64,000 bases of DNA from NCBI GenBank assembly GCA_937132065.1, contig CAKZNT010000040.1, positions 17,986-81,985 on the forward strand, given 5' to 3'. A program made the translations under genes and the position numbers. Positions 31,234 through 39,230 of the stretch are shown piece after piece; position 1 is the first letter of the stretch; each line of letters starts with the position of its first letter. Origin of the DNA: an uncultured Loktanella sp. (lineage in GTDB: Bacteria; Pseudomonadota; Alphaproteobacteria; Rhodobacterales; Rhodobacteraceae). Under the pieces are notes generated by a model. The model worked only from the letters and a program-made list of their open reading frames with translations, had not been told where the DNA came from and did no database searches.

Positions 31234-32955
31234 ATGGTCAATATTTTGATGGCTTCGCGCCGTGCAGTCGACAGGTTGGGCGTGCGTTTCGCAATTGTTC
31301 TTGCGGTTGCGTTGTTGCCACTGACGATCGTTTCTATTGTGCGATCTCAAAGCGTTATGAGCGAGGCGCGCGCGCAATCGGAGGCCTCGCTTGACGGAGA
31401 AACCCTTCGGGCGGTGGCCAGCGAACTTGCGCTGATCGAAGAGGCGAAAGGGGCGGCGGCGGCGTTATCTCAGGTGATGCCGCAACTGCTTTTGACACCT
31501 GCCGCATGTCAGGACGCAATGGAGCAGCTCGTTTTGCGACAGGCGTTTTCATTTGCAGGATTCTACGATCAGGACGGCAATGTGCCCTGTTCGAATGCCC
31601 CTGAGCCCTTCAACTTTGGCGTCAACGATAACCTGCGCGGGCAGATTCTTGACCCGCGCGCGACCGTGCTTGTGAACCGTGATGCGCCTGTTTCCAACGG
31701 GTCCGTCATCTATGCGTCAGCACCGGTTTACGCGCCGCAATCTGCGACCTTGTTAGGTTTTGTCGGGGTGTCTGTGCCCCATAGTGCGCTTGTGCCCAAG
31801 CGGCAGCGCCACACCAATGATGTGGCGTTTCTGACGCTGAACCGTGATGGTGAGGTGCTGACCTCGACGGGGCAATTTAACAACGCGCTGGACGTGCTGC
31901 CAGAGAATGTCGAGATCGCTGATTTTCTGGACCGCAAAGAGCCGTTTACCCGCATGGATCGCATGGGGATCATGCGCACATATGCGGTCATTCCGGTGTT
32001 GAACGACAGGATTTTTGCGCTGGGCACATGGCCAGAATCCCACATCCGCAATAGTGGGTTTTACCTCGATAATCCCGCCTTCTTTCCAGTGCTGATGTGG
32101 TTGGCCAGCCTCGCCGTGGCTTGGTTTGCCTCGCTTGTGTTGGTGACAGGGCATGTTGTGCGCCTGCGTGATTCCATGCGCCTGTTTGCCCAAAAGCGGC
32201 GGCGCGTTGAAATCGAAACCTTTGCCGCCGCGCCGCAAGAATTGCGCGAAGTTGCGCAGGCCCATATCGAAATGACCGACCAGTTGATGCGCGACGAGGC
32301 CACGCTCGAGGACAATGTGCGCCAAAAGGAAGTGTTGCTGCGCGAGGTTCACCATCGGGTGAAAAACAACCTGCAACTGATCGCTTCGATTATGAACATG
32401 CAAATGCGCCAATCCCGCTCGCCGGAGGTGAAACAGTTGATGCGTGGCCTGCACGACCGTGTGCTTAGCCTCGCGACCATTCACCGTGGCCTGTATCAAA
32501 CGACCGGGGTTGCGGATGTGCGCATGGATGAACTGCTTGCCGATATTGTGCGACAGGTGGTGCGCATCGGGGCAACGGATGAAAAATCCGTCGACCTGAA
32601 GATGACGTTCGACGAATTGCACCTCAATCCCGACCAAGCGGTCCCGCTTTCGCTTATGGTGACAGAGGCGCTGACGAATGCGTTGAAGTATATCGGATCA
32701 AAGGACGATCACCCGCCCAAGTTGCGGGTGCGGCTCTGGGCGCATGAGGATGGCAGCGCGCAGGTGCGGATCATGAACTCGCTCCCCGCAGAAACCTTAT
32801 CGCCCCGCGACGAAAATGCCTCCGGGCTGGGTAGCCAGCTTTTGGAGGCATTCAGCCAACAGCTATATGGTGAAATCGAGCGTAGCAATGACGGCGACTG
32901 GTTTATCATTAGTGTGAAGTTCGAGGTCGAAGACCTCTTGGCCAAGCCAGACTAG
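31234..32955 (+). CDS. HisKA_2-type sensor histidine kinase of the general stress locus
   Basis: A 573-residue membrane sensor kinase. The first helix (about 18-36) and a second near 285-310 frame a periplasmic sensor domain with a CACHE-like size; a short HAMP-like linker follows. The phospho-acceptor region is LLREVHHRVKNNLQLIASIMNMQMR (HisKA_2), and the ATPase part has VTEALTNALKY and ASGLGSQLLEAF. Kinases of this type phosphorylate PhyR in other alphaproteobacteria, and phyR lies 2.7 kb away, so this is the likely upstream sensor. The ATG at 31234 is chosen; more upstream frame overlaps promoter sequence. A terminator follows. Confidence 0.88.
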   Translation: MVNILMASRRAVDRLGVRFAIVLAVALLPLTIVSIVRSQSVMSEARAQSEASLDGETLRAVASELALIEEAKGAAAALSQVMPQLLLTPAACQDAMEQLVLRQAFSFAGFYDQDGNVPCSNAPEPFNFGVNDNLRGQILDPRATVLVNRDAPVSNGSVIYASAPVYAPQSATLLGFVGVSVPHSALVPKRQRHTNDVAFLTLNRDGEVLTSTGQFNNALDVLPENVEIADFLDRKEPFTRMDRMGIMRTYAVIPVLNDRIFALGTWPESHIRNSGFYLDNPAFFPVLMWLASLAVAWFASLVLVTGHVVRLRDSMRLFAQKRRRVEIETFAAAPQELREVAQAHIEMTDQLMRDEATLEDNVRQKEVLLREVHHRVKNNLQLIASIMNMQMRQSRSPEVKQLMRGLHDRVLSLATIHRGLYQTTGVADVRMDELLADIVRQVVRIGATDEKSVDLKMTFDELHLNPDQAVPLSLMVTEALTNALKYIGSKDDHPPKLRVRLWAHEDGSAQVRIMNSLPAETLSPRDENASGLGSQLLEAFSQQLYGEIERSNDGDWFIISVKFEVEDLLAKPD

Positions 32956-32965
32956 GCGGGCATGA

Positions 32966-33001
32966 AAAAGGGGCCAGTGGCGGTTGCCAGTGACCCCTTT
33001 T
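32966..33001. terminator. Bidirectional terminator between the kinase and DUF1328 genes
   Basis: AAAAGGGG (32966-32973) pairs with CCCCTTTT (32994-33001), with further pairing of TGGC and GCCA inside. The palindromic A/T tails let it work for both convergent genes. Confidence 0.88.
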
Positions 33002-33017
33002 GCGGCTGTCGCGTCCC

Positions 33018-33191
33018 TTATACGGGGGGGCGGCCCCGCACGGCGCGCGCGATCATGGCGACCACGAACAACACAATAAACACCAAGAACAGGATTTTTG
33101 CGATCCCTGCTGATGCACCTGCGATGCCGCCAAAACCAAGTGCCGCCGCAATCAATGCGACCACTAGAAAAGTAAGAGCCCAACCTAGCAT
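33018..33191 (-). CDS. DUF1328 (YtjA-like) small membrane protein
   Basis: A 57-residue protein with two membrane helices and the DUF1328 pattern: [20 protein letters not shown] followed by [21 protein letters not shown] and a basic tail. AAGGAG lies 7 bases before the ATG. The family is often stress-induced, and an EcfG-type promoter lies at 33238-33262. Function is unknown. Confidence 0.9.
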   Translation of the reverse strand: MLGWALTFLVVALIAAALGFGGIAGASAGIAKILFLVFIVLFVVAMIARAVRGRPPV

Positions 33192-33237
33192 TTTAAATCT
33201 CCTTCATCGTCTTTTTTCAGTGTCGTTATGGTAAAAG

Positions 33238-33262
33238 AACGCTTTGAATTCGAATTGGTTCC
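33238..33262 (-). promoter_or_regulatory. EcfG-type promoter of the DUF1328 gene
   Basis: On the minus strand GGAAC (33262-33258) is followed after 17 bases by GTT (33240-33238). It lies 47 bases upstream of the DUF1328 start. It matches the promoters at 35632 and 36507. Confidence 0.8.
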
Positions 33263-33269
33263 ATAGGAT

Positions 33270-34838
33270 CTAGATGAGTTCTTCTGGCGCACCTGGCACG
33301 GCCAATGCCGCCGCTTTCGCAGGGGTCAGGTCATAGGGCATCACGAACCCTTGCCTGTTGGCGGGGCGTTGACTGGCGTTGAGTTTGGCCAGCTGCACCC
33401 AGCTGTCAAAGGCGGTATCAATCGCAAAATAGGACGGGTCCACGTGACTTGGCAGCCAGTGCTGGAATGCGGCATCGCGCAGGGTTTTGACCTGCGCGCA
33501 ATCATTAATGACAACGCCGGTTTCCGTGTCCCATTTCAAACTCCGCCCGTTCAGGTTCGCAGAGCCGACAATTGCGCAAGTGTCGTCAAAAATCGATACC
33601 TTGGCGTGCACATAGACGATGGGCGCATCCGCAAGTGCGGCGCGTTCAATCTTGCTGTCGCCTTTGCCAATCGCGCGCGGCTGCACAGGGCTGACGATAT
33701 AAAACCTGTCACCAAACACCTTGCGGACTTGCTTGATTGCGCGCGCTTGGAGGTATTCACCGTATCGGGCATCGAGGCTTAACTCGGTTTCAAACGCGAT
33801 GACCTCGGGGGCGGCAGGCAAAAGCATCAAGACTGACAGTTTCGGGTTTTTACGCCCTGCCTCTGCGAGGGCCGCAGCAATGCGCCGATCCCGAAAATAC
33901 TGTGTTTCAATGTAAATGAACGTGCGCGCGGCGCGTATCGCGGCAAGGTGGGCCTGCAACAATCCATCACTGACGGTCTCGGGGGCAAGCCCGAACAGCC
34001 TGTTGTGGCGCATGCGCGAAAGAGTGGTGCACAGGCGTGATCTAATCGCTGGCGGAGGTTGCTGGCCTGTCACCGTTGCGGGCAGGGTGCGCAGGAAGGC
34101 GGCACTGTCTTGGGCAAGGGCCGTGTCGCGCAAGATCAGCTGCACATCATGCCAAGTCTCTTGTGCCGGGCGGTTGTGGTCATGGTCATCATATCGGCGC
34201 GCGTTCAGGTCCAGCCCGCCGATATAGGTCGTTTCACCGTCAAAAATCGCCATTTTCTGATGCAAGGTGACAGGGTATATCTTGGGCAATGTCCAAGGCT
34301 TGAGCGTCACGGTCTCGTCGCGTTTCTCAAGCATTTCGCGCAGCGCAGGCAAGAACCGCAGTGTTGCATCCTGTTTGCTGTTATCGTTCAGATCACGTGC
34401 AATCGCGCGCAGTTTTTTGCGTGTTTGCGGCGCAAATAGCAGGCGGGCAAACAGGCCTCCTTGGGCAGGATGGCGCATGCAGGTCAGCGAAAATCTGGCT
34501 GCCCCTTCGTTTGTCATCTCGTTGAGCGCGAGCAATATGCGTGCCGCCTTCCAAGTATCCCTATGCAAGCCATAGCCCGCGATGGGATCAAAGTCCGACA
34601 ATGTCATTGTGATGGTCACACCGCGATTGAGCGTGGCCACAATAAGATCGACCCAAGTGTCGCCAACCGCGCGCGCGGCTGTCGAGTGTAGCGGCGTCAG
34701 CGGGTCAAATATCCGAAAGCCAAGCGTGATATCGGCGCGGGCCTCTAAAAACAGGCCCTCGAACGCGGGATAGGCCTGTTTTGCGGTCACCAGAACCGTC
34801 ATGTCCCCACACGTGGCGGGCGGCAATCGCGGTGACAT
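33270..34838 (-). CDS. Phospholipase D family protein in the nepR-ecfG operon
   Basis: A 522-residue protein with two HKD motifs: TLHQKMAIFDGETTYIGGLDLNAR and YVHAKVSIFDDTCAIVGSANLNGRS, the paired active site of phospholipase D and phosphatidyltransferase enzymes. No signal peptide is visible, so it is likely cytoplasmic or attached to the inner membrane. The ATG lies one base after the ecfG stop, so it is cotranscribed with the general stress sigma factor. It may hydrolyse or remodel phospholipids under stress; transphosphatidylation is also possible. Confidence 0.88.
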   Translation of the reverse strand: MSPRLPPATCGDMTVLVTAKQAYPAFEGLFLEARADITLGFRIFDPLTPLHSTAARAVGDTWVDLIVATLNRGVTITMTLSDFDPIAGYGLHRDTWKAARILLALNEMTNEGAARFSLTCMRHPAQGGLFARLLFAPQTRKKLRAIARDLNDNSKQDATLRFLPALREMLEKRDETVTLKPWTLPKIYPVTLHQKMAIFDGETTYIGGLDLNARRYDDHDHNRPAQETWHDVQLILRDTALAQDSAAFLRTLPATVTGQQPPPAIRSRLCTTLSRMRHNRLFGLAPETVSDGLLQAHLAAIRAARTFIYIETQYFRDRRIAAALAEAGRKNPKLSVLMLLPAAPEVIAFETELSLDARYGEYLQARAIKQVRKVFGDRFYIVSPVQPRAIGKGDSKIERAALADAPIVYVHAKVSIFDDTCAIVGSANLNGRSLKWDTETGVVINDCAQVKTLRDAAFQHWLPSHVDPSYFAIDTAFDSWVQLAKLNASQRPANRQGFVMPYDLTPAKAAALAVPGAPEELI

Positions 34839-34839
34839 G

Positions 34840-35427
34840 TCAGCTGCGGTTGACAGGCAAGTGGGCCGTCAACACGGCCATCGTGCCTTTGTCGGTCAGC
34901 TCCAGCGAGTCGTCCTCGTCTAAAGCGAGCAATTCAACAAGCCGCAGGCGCGCGCGGTTGACCCTGCTTTTCATCGTGCCTGTCGCAACACCGCACATTT
35001 CGGCGGCCTCGTGATAGGCAAACCCCGACGCGCCAACCAAGGTAAGCGCCTCGCGTTGCTCGTCCGGCAGCTGGTCAAAGGCCTCCAGAAAATCGTTCAT
35101 CGCCATTTTGCCGTCATGCTCTGGCTTGACAGAAAGGGTCGCTGCGAAATGGCCGTCAGTGTCGGCAACCTCGCGCGATGACTTGCGGTGCACCGTATAA
35201 TAGGTGTTACGCAAAATGGTGAATAACCATGCCCGCATGTTCGTGCCCTGCTCGAACGAGCCGATCGACTTCCATGCTTTCATAACGGTTTCTTGCACAA
35301 GATCATCTGCGGTGCTTGCATTGCGGCACAGGCTCAAGGCAAAGGCGCGCAACACACCGAGGTGCGTCACAAGTTCATCACGCGGATCAAGCGCGGGTTC
35401 AAATTCACTTTGGCTCATTCTGCTCAT
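34840..35427 (-). CDS. ecfG: General stress ECF sigma factor EcfG
   Basis: A 195-residue ECF15 sigma factor. Region 2 includes FALSLCRNASTADDLVQETVMKAWKSIGSFEQGTNMRAWLFTILRNTYY, typical of EcfG; region 4 is LPDEQREALTLVGASGFAYHEAAEMCGVATGTMKSRVNRARLRL. The start at 35427 has AGGGGG upstream and lies inside the nepR coding region, giving a 23-base overlap typical of this locus. Phosphorylated PhyR binds NepR and frees EcfG, which then reads GGAAC-N17-GTT promoters, including its own at 35632-35663. Confidence 0.94.
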   Translation of the reverse strand: MSRMSQSEFEPALDPRDELVTHLGVLRAFALSLCRNASTADDLVQETVMKAWKSIGSFEQGTNMRAWLFTILRNTYYTVHRKSSREVADTDGHFAATLSVKPEHDGKMAMNDFLEAFDQLPDEQREALTLVGASGFAYHEAAEMCGVATGTMKSRVNRARLRLVELLALDEDDSLELTDKGTMAVLTAHLPVNRS

Positions 35428-35563
35428 CTTGCCCCCTCAACTGTGCAAGTAGTGCCATTAGGTCGTCGGGCAATTGCTCGGTCGCTTTGTCGTCATAGGC
35501 GCGGCGTAAGTTTTCCTTGATCAGGTTTTCTTTGCGCGCTTCTGATGTGTCTCTGTTCATCAT
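35405..35563 (-). CDS. nepR: Anti-sigma factor NepR
   Basis: A 52-residue protein easily missed by length cut-offs. The core KENLIKENLRRAYDDKATEQLPDDLMALLAQL matches the two-helix NepR signature (NLR.VYD...E.lPD....LL..L). It inhibits EcfG and is captured by phosphorylated PhyR. Two adjacent ATG codons (35563 and 35560) could be used. The 3' end overlaps ecfG by 23 bases, and the gene is divergent from phyR, the classical arrangement of the general stress locus. Confidence 0.92.
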   Translation of the reverse strand: MMNRDTSEARKENLIKENLRRAYDDKATEQLPDDLMALLAQLRGQDEQNEPK

Positions 35564-35631
35564 CGTACCTCTTGCCCATTTTAACTGTCAGACAGCCCCA
35601 GCAAATATTTTTTAAATTTTCACCTATTCAT

Positions 35632-35663
35632 GGAACCAAACGCGCGACACAGGGTTTGGTTCC
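35632..35663. promoter_or_regulatory. Palindromic divergent EcfG promoter shared by nepR-ecfG and phyR
   Basis: On the plus strand GGAAC (35632-35636) is followed after 17 bases by GTT (35654-35656), toward phyR. On the minus strand GGAAC (35663-35659) is followed after 17 bases by GTT (35641-35639), toward nepR. The ten outer bases on each side, GGAACCAAAC and GTTTGGTTCC, are perfectly inverted, so each -35 partly overlaps the opposite -10. Confidence 0.88.
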
Positions 35664-35690
35664 AAAGAAATGTGAAAAAGGACGAAAAAA

Positions 35691-36506
35691 ATGTCATCAG
35701 ACGCAACTCAAAAGCACCTGTCCCTTGTGGTGGCCGATCTTTTGCCATTTTTGCGCCGCTACGCCCGCGCGCTGACCGGATCGCAAAAAACGGGTGACCG
35801 TTATGCTGCGATGACCTTGGAGTCCTTGCTGGTGGATCGCACTATTTTTGACGAGGCCTCCAGCCCCAAGGTTGCATTGTTCGCAACCTTCCACCGGATT
35901 TGGGCCAGCCTTGGCGAGCCTGTTCAAAACGACGAAACGGGGCTCACTGAAAAGGCGATGTCCCATCTTGAGAACCTGACTGCAAACACCCGCGAGGCCT
36001 TGCTCTTGCACACCATCGAGGAATTTACGGTGAGTGAAGTTGCGCAGATCATGGATGTTGACGCCTCCGAGGTCGAGCATCTGCTTGCCATCGCGTTGGG
36101 CGAGATGGAAAAGTCGGTGACTGGCGATATTCTCGTCATCGAGGACGAGGCGATCATTGCCCTTCACATCAAGCAGGTCGTGACCGAGCTTGGCCATAAC
36201 GTGACAGGTGTTGCGCGCAAACACACCGACGCCGTCAAGCTTGCGGCCAAAAAGCGGCCCGATCTCATTTTGTCTGACATCCAGCTTGCTGATGGCTCGT
36301 CTGGCGTTGATGCCGTCAATGATATCCTTGCAGAGCATGGCAATATTCCGGTGATCTTTATCACAGCCTTCCCCGAGCGCCTGCTCACCGGCGAGCGCCC
36401 CGAACCTGCGTTCCTGATCAGCAAGCCCTACACAGAAGAGCAGGTGCGCTCGGCTGTCAGTCAGGCAATGTTCTTTGCATCAAGCGCGGAGATTTCGGTC
36501 GCCTAG
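35691..36506 (+). CDS. phyR: General stress response regulator PhyR
   Basis: A 271-residue regulator. Residues about 1-140 are a sigma-like domain that mimics EcfG; residues about 145-265 are a receiver domain with DILVIEDEAIIAL, the phospho-acceptor LSDIQLADGSSG, FITAFPE and the lysine in LISKPYTEE. When phosphorylated it sequesters NepR and so releases EcfG. It is divergent from nepR-ecfG and read from the shared palindromic promoter. AAGGA lies 8 bases before the ATG. The HisKA_2 kinase at 31234 is the likely phosphodonor. Confidence 0.95.
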   Translation: MSSDATQKHLSLVVADLLPFLRRYARALTGSQKTGDRYAAMTLESLLVDRTIFDEASSPKVALFATFHRIWASLGEPVQNDETGLTEKAMSHLENLTANTREALLLHTIEEFTVSEVAQIMDVDASEVEHLLAIALGEMEKSVTGDILVIEDEAIIALHIKQVVTELGHNVTGVARKHTDAVKLAAKKRPDLILSDIQLADGSSGVDAVNDILAEHGNIPVIFITAFPERLLTGERPEPAFLISKPYTEEQVRSAVSQAMFFASSAEISVA

Positions 36507-36531
36507 GGAACCATTACTTTACAACTGCGTT
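36507..36531 (+). promoter_or_regulatory. EcfG-type promoter of the DUF883 gene
   Basis: GGAAC (36507-36511) is followed after 17 bases by GTT (36529-36531), 37 bases before the start codon of the DUF883 gene. It begins directly after the phyR stop codon. Confidence 0.8.
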
Positions 36532-36567
36532 AACCCTGTGAATGAAGCAAATGAATGGAGACGCCCA

Positions 36568-36891
36568 ATGGCACAATCTGCAAAAAACAATGTTTCCGAC
36601 CTTGGTGGTGACGTGAATCAGCAAATGGCGGTCCTGCGCGACGATATCGCTAACCTGACGGCTGCTGTCGCTGAATATGGCAAGGCGCAAGGTTTGCACC
36701 TGAAGTCGGTCGCGACCGATAAGGCAAACGAAGCGGCGCAAGCTGGCACTGCAACAGCTGCGGCCGTCAAGGAAAAGGCTGAAGTGGCTTATTCCGACGC
36801 CGAAAATGCGGTGCGCACAAACCCGGCTGCGGCCGTGGGGATCGCTGCGGGCATCGGTTTCCTTGTGGGTATGATCGCGACACGCCGCTAA
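36568..36891 (+). CDS. DUF883 (ElaB/YqjD-like) membrane-anchored protein
   Basis: A 107-residue protein with a long amphipathic, probably coiled-coil region (about 10-75, Ala- and Lys-rich) and one C-terminal membrane helix (AAAVGIAAGIGFLVGMIA) followed by a TRR tail, the layout of ElaB/YqjD proteins. Those bind ribosomes or the inner membrane in stationary phase in Escherichia coli. An EcfG promoter lies upstream. The stop overlaps the next ATG (TAATG), so it forms an operon with the holin-like gene. The ATG at 36568 has GGAG 7 bases before it. Confidence 0.87.
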   Translation: MAQSAKNNVSDLGGDVNQQMAVLRDDIANLTAAVAEYGKAQGLHLKSVATDKANEAAQAGTATAAAVKEKAEVAYSDAENAVRTNPAAAVGIAAGIGFLVGMIATRR

Positions 36892-37229
36892 TGTTTGGCG
36901 TTGAGAAAAAAGTAGCAGTCGCCGCCCGCAAGGCGGCGCTGTTTTCCGTTAGCGGATTGCTTGGGCTGGTTGGCGCGGCCTTCCTGACGGGCGCGGCTTG
37001 GCTGCTGTTGGTCGAACTGAAATCAGCGCTTTTCGCGGCGACCGTGATCGGCGGCGTTTACATGGGGTTGGCCCTTATCTTTGCGGCAATCGGGTCATCG
37101 TCCGCGCGCAAACCTGTGCAACAACACCCCGACGACCCGAACCCGAACGGGCTTTCGCCGCTACAGCTGGTGGTGGTGTCATTTCTGCAAGGTGTCGAGC
37201 AGGGCGCGCAGGCAAAGCGAAAGTCATAA
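36891..37229 (+). CDS. Phage-holin-3_6-like (YqjE-type) membrane protein
   Basis: A 112-residue protein with two membrane helices (LFSVSGLLGLVGAAFLTGAAWLLLV and ALFAATVIGGVYMGLALIFAAIG) joined by a short loop. It resembles the holin superfamily III/YqjE-like proteins that partner DUF883 genes, as yqjE follows yqjD in Escherichia coli. It is not evidence of a prophage. The start codon overlaps the preceding stop by one base. Confidence 0.8.
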   Translation: MFGVEKKVAVAARKAALFSVSGLLGLVGAAFLTGAAWLLLVELKSALFAATVIGGVYMGLALIFAAIGSSSARKPVQQHPDDPNPNGLSPLQLVVVSFLQGVEQGAQAKRKS

Positions 37230-37345
37230 ACGCGCGCCGTTGACCGGTAGATAAACGGCATCAAAGACGCTTGGACAGTCAGACAATCTGTGGGACAAAC
37301 CAGCGAGCCACTTGGCCACTGATATTCTTACAAAGGACCTGAACC

Positions 37346-37687
37346 ATGATTGAACGCATCGAAACCGGAGCACGCTCCTCCAAAATCGTCAAACATAACG
37401 GCGTGGCGTATATTACGGGCCAAGTGGGCGAAGGTGCAACGATTCAGGAGCAGACAATTGAATGCCTCGCGCGCCTTGATGCGCTGCTGACCAAGGCGGG
37501 TTCGTCACGCGAAAAGATGTTGCGCGCGACAATCTGGCTGGCCGACATGAGCGACTTTAACGGCTTGAACGAAATCTGGAACGCATGGGTTCCCGAGGGT
37601 CACGCACCTGCACGGGCCTGCGGCGAGGCGAAACTTGCGCGCGCTGAACTCAAGGTCGAGATCATTGTCGACGCGGCTTACGACTAA
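37346..37687 (+). CDS. RidA family (enamine/imine deaminase-like) protein
   Basis: A 113-residue YjgF/RidA-like protein. IVKHNGVAYITGQVGEGATIQEQTIECLARLDALLTKAGSSREKMLRATIWLADMSDF and the end ACGEAKLARAELKVEIIVDAA match the family. The usual active arginine near residue 105 of RidA is at the position of the A-R-A in ARACGEAKLARAELKVEI, so the exact subfamily and activity are uncertain. It probably removes reactive enamines from amino acid metabolism. AAGGACC precedes the ATG. A strong hairpin follows. Confidence 0.85.
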   Translation: MIERIETGARSSKIVKHNGVAYITGQVGEGATIQEQTIECLARLDALLTKAGSSREKMLRATIWLADMSDFNGLNEIWNAWVPEGHAPARACGEAKLARAELKVEIIVDAAYD

Positions 37688-37697
37688 GCCAAAGTAA

Positions 37698-37723
37698 CGC
37701 AGGCCCGCACCGCTGGGCCTGCG
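37698..37723. terminator. Hairpin between the RidA gene and hemN
   Basis: CGCAGGCCC (37698-37706) and GGGCCTGCG (37715-37723) form a perfect 9-bp stem with an 8-base loop between two convergent genes. No strong T-run is present on either side, so termination may be partial. Confidence 0.7.
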
Positions 37724-37730
37724 ATCTTGA

Positions 37731-39086
37731 TCAGGACGCTTTGGAATAGACCGCGCCTGTATCGGCGTAGGCGTCATAGAACTGCGCAATCATCCGCAGC
37801 AATGGCCGCCCCTGAGGCGTGACCGTTAGCGCGTCTTTCGAGAGGGTGACGTAGCCTGCAAACTTGGCGGCAACGGCCTCGTGCAGCGGAATAAGTGTCG
37901 CTTCATCCGCCCCGAAGGTTTCGCGTAACTCCACAAGATCAATGGCGAATGTGCACATCAACATTTCAATGGCGCGTGAGCGCAACTGGTCGATCTCGGT
38001 CATCGCATGGCCACGAAACCCCGCCAGTTTGCCCGCCTCGATGCGCTGGATATAGGCGGCGGTCGCAGAGGCATTTTGCACGTAGCCCTGCGCAAACCGC
38101 GATATTGACGACGCGCCAATCCCGATCAGGGTCGGGCAGGTATCGGCGGTATAGCCTTGGAAGTTGCGGCGCAGCGATCCATCACCCGCCGCAATCGCCA
38201 TGCTGTCATCTGGCTTGGCAAAGTGGTCGATGCCGATGGTCTGGAAGCCAGCTGCATTAAACTGGGCGGCGGCGCTTTCGGCCAAGGCGTATCGCGCGTG
38301 ATCATCAGGCAGAACGGCCTCGTCGATCAGCTTTTGCCGCTTGGCCATATGGGGCACATGGGCGTAACCAAACAGGGCGATCCGATCAGGATCGAGCGTC
38401 AGCACCTTGCTGACCGTGTCGGTGATCTTGGCAAGGGTTTGATGCGGCAGCCCGTAAACCAAATCGGCGTTCAGCGAATTGATCCCGGCCTTGCGCAGCA
38501 TCGCAACACAGGCGGCGGTGTCTTCAAACGGCTGGGCGCGGCCAATCGCGGCTTGCACGTCAGGCGAGAAATCCTGAATGCCGATGCTGGCGCGGTTCAT
38601 CCCCTCGGCGGCCAGCGCGTCGATCTTGGCGGCGTCCACCATCGTCGGGTCGATCTCGACAGAGAACTCGAACACCTCAGCAGGGGGAATGACCGCCTTG
38701 ATCGCTTGGGCAAGCTGGTGGATCATCTGCGGTGGTAAAATGGTTGGCGTGCCGCCCCCCCAATGCAAACGGCCCATGCGAATACCCTTTGGCAATGTCG
38801 CAGCGAGCTTGCGCAATTCTGTTTCAACGGTGTTCAGATAGCTTAGCACAGGGTGCAATGTGGACGTGCCTTGGGTGCGACAGGCGCAAAACCAGCAGAG
38901 CCGCTCGCAAAACGGGATATGCACATAAACCGACACAGGAACCGCAGGGTCCAACGCACCAATCCAGACGGATTGCGCCGTGTCATCAACCTCTTTCGAG
39001 AAAACGGGAGCGGTTGGATAACTCGTGTAACGAGGGACCCGCGCATCAAATAGCCCAAGGGGCGCAAGCTTTTCTATATGTTCCAT
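37731..39086 (-). CDS. hemN: Oxygen-independent coproporphyrinogen III dehydrogenase HemN
   Basis: A 451-residue radical SAM enzyme that oxidises coproporphyrinogen III in haem and bacteriochlorophyll synthesis without oxygen. The cluster motif is CERLCWFCAC (C-x3-C-x2-C-x-C), followed by LHWGGGTPTILPP, the VEIDP region and NADLVYGLPHQT. Length and the C-terminal helical domain (SDALTVTPQGRPLLRMIAQFYDAY) fit true HemN rather than HemW. A candidate Fnr site lies at 39122-39135, in line with low-oxygen control. Confidence 0.93.
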   Translation of the reverse strand: MEHIEKLAPLGLFDARVPRYTSYPTAPVFSKEVDDTAQSVWIGALDPAVPVSVYVHIPFCERLCWFCACRTQGTSTLHPVLSYLNTVETELRKLAATLPKGIRMGRLHWGGGTPTILPPQMIHQLAQAIKAVIPPAEVFEFSVEIDPTMVDAAKIDALAAEGMNRASIGIQDFSPDVQAAIGRAQPFEDTAACVAMLRKAGINSLNADLVYGLPHQTLAKITDTVSKVLTLDPDRIALFGYAHVPHMAKRQKLIDEAVLPDDHARYALAESAAAQFNAAGFQTIGIDHFAKPDDSMAIAAGDGSLRRNFQGYTADTCPTLIGIGASSISRFAQGYVQNASATAAYIQRIEAGKLAGFRGHAMTEIDQLRSRAIEMLMCTFAIDLVELRETFGADEATLIPLHEAVAAKFAGYVTLSKDALTVTPQGRPLLRMIAQFYDAYADTGAVYSKAS

Positions 39087-39121
39087 ACTGCGAGAAATAG
39101 GCGGGCAGGGCGCAGATCACT

Positions 39122-39135
39122 TTGCGCTAGATCAA
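39122..39135 (-). promoter_or_regulatory. Candidate Fnr-type site upstream of hemN
   Basis: On the minus strand TTGATCTAGCGCAA matches TTGA-N6-TCAA at 7 of 8 conserved positions. It lies 36-49 bases before the hemN start codon. Control of hemN by FnrL is known in Rhodobacter. Confidence 0.5.
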
Positions 39136-39230
39136 TCCTGCGCAAGAATTTGCATGTTGCCGATTAGTCGTTTCCCCTATGCGCAATAGCGCGGTAAACA
39201 CTGCACAAGTGAACAACGGCGGAGCGCGAG

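Noticed and set aside
36891..37229. Prophage remnant suggested by a holin-like protein
   Set aside because: The gene pairs with DUF883 as yqjD-yqjE do, has an EcfG context, and no other phage gene is near.
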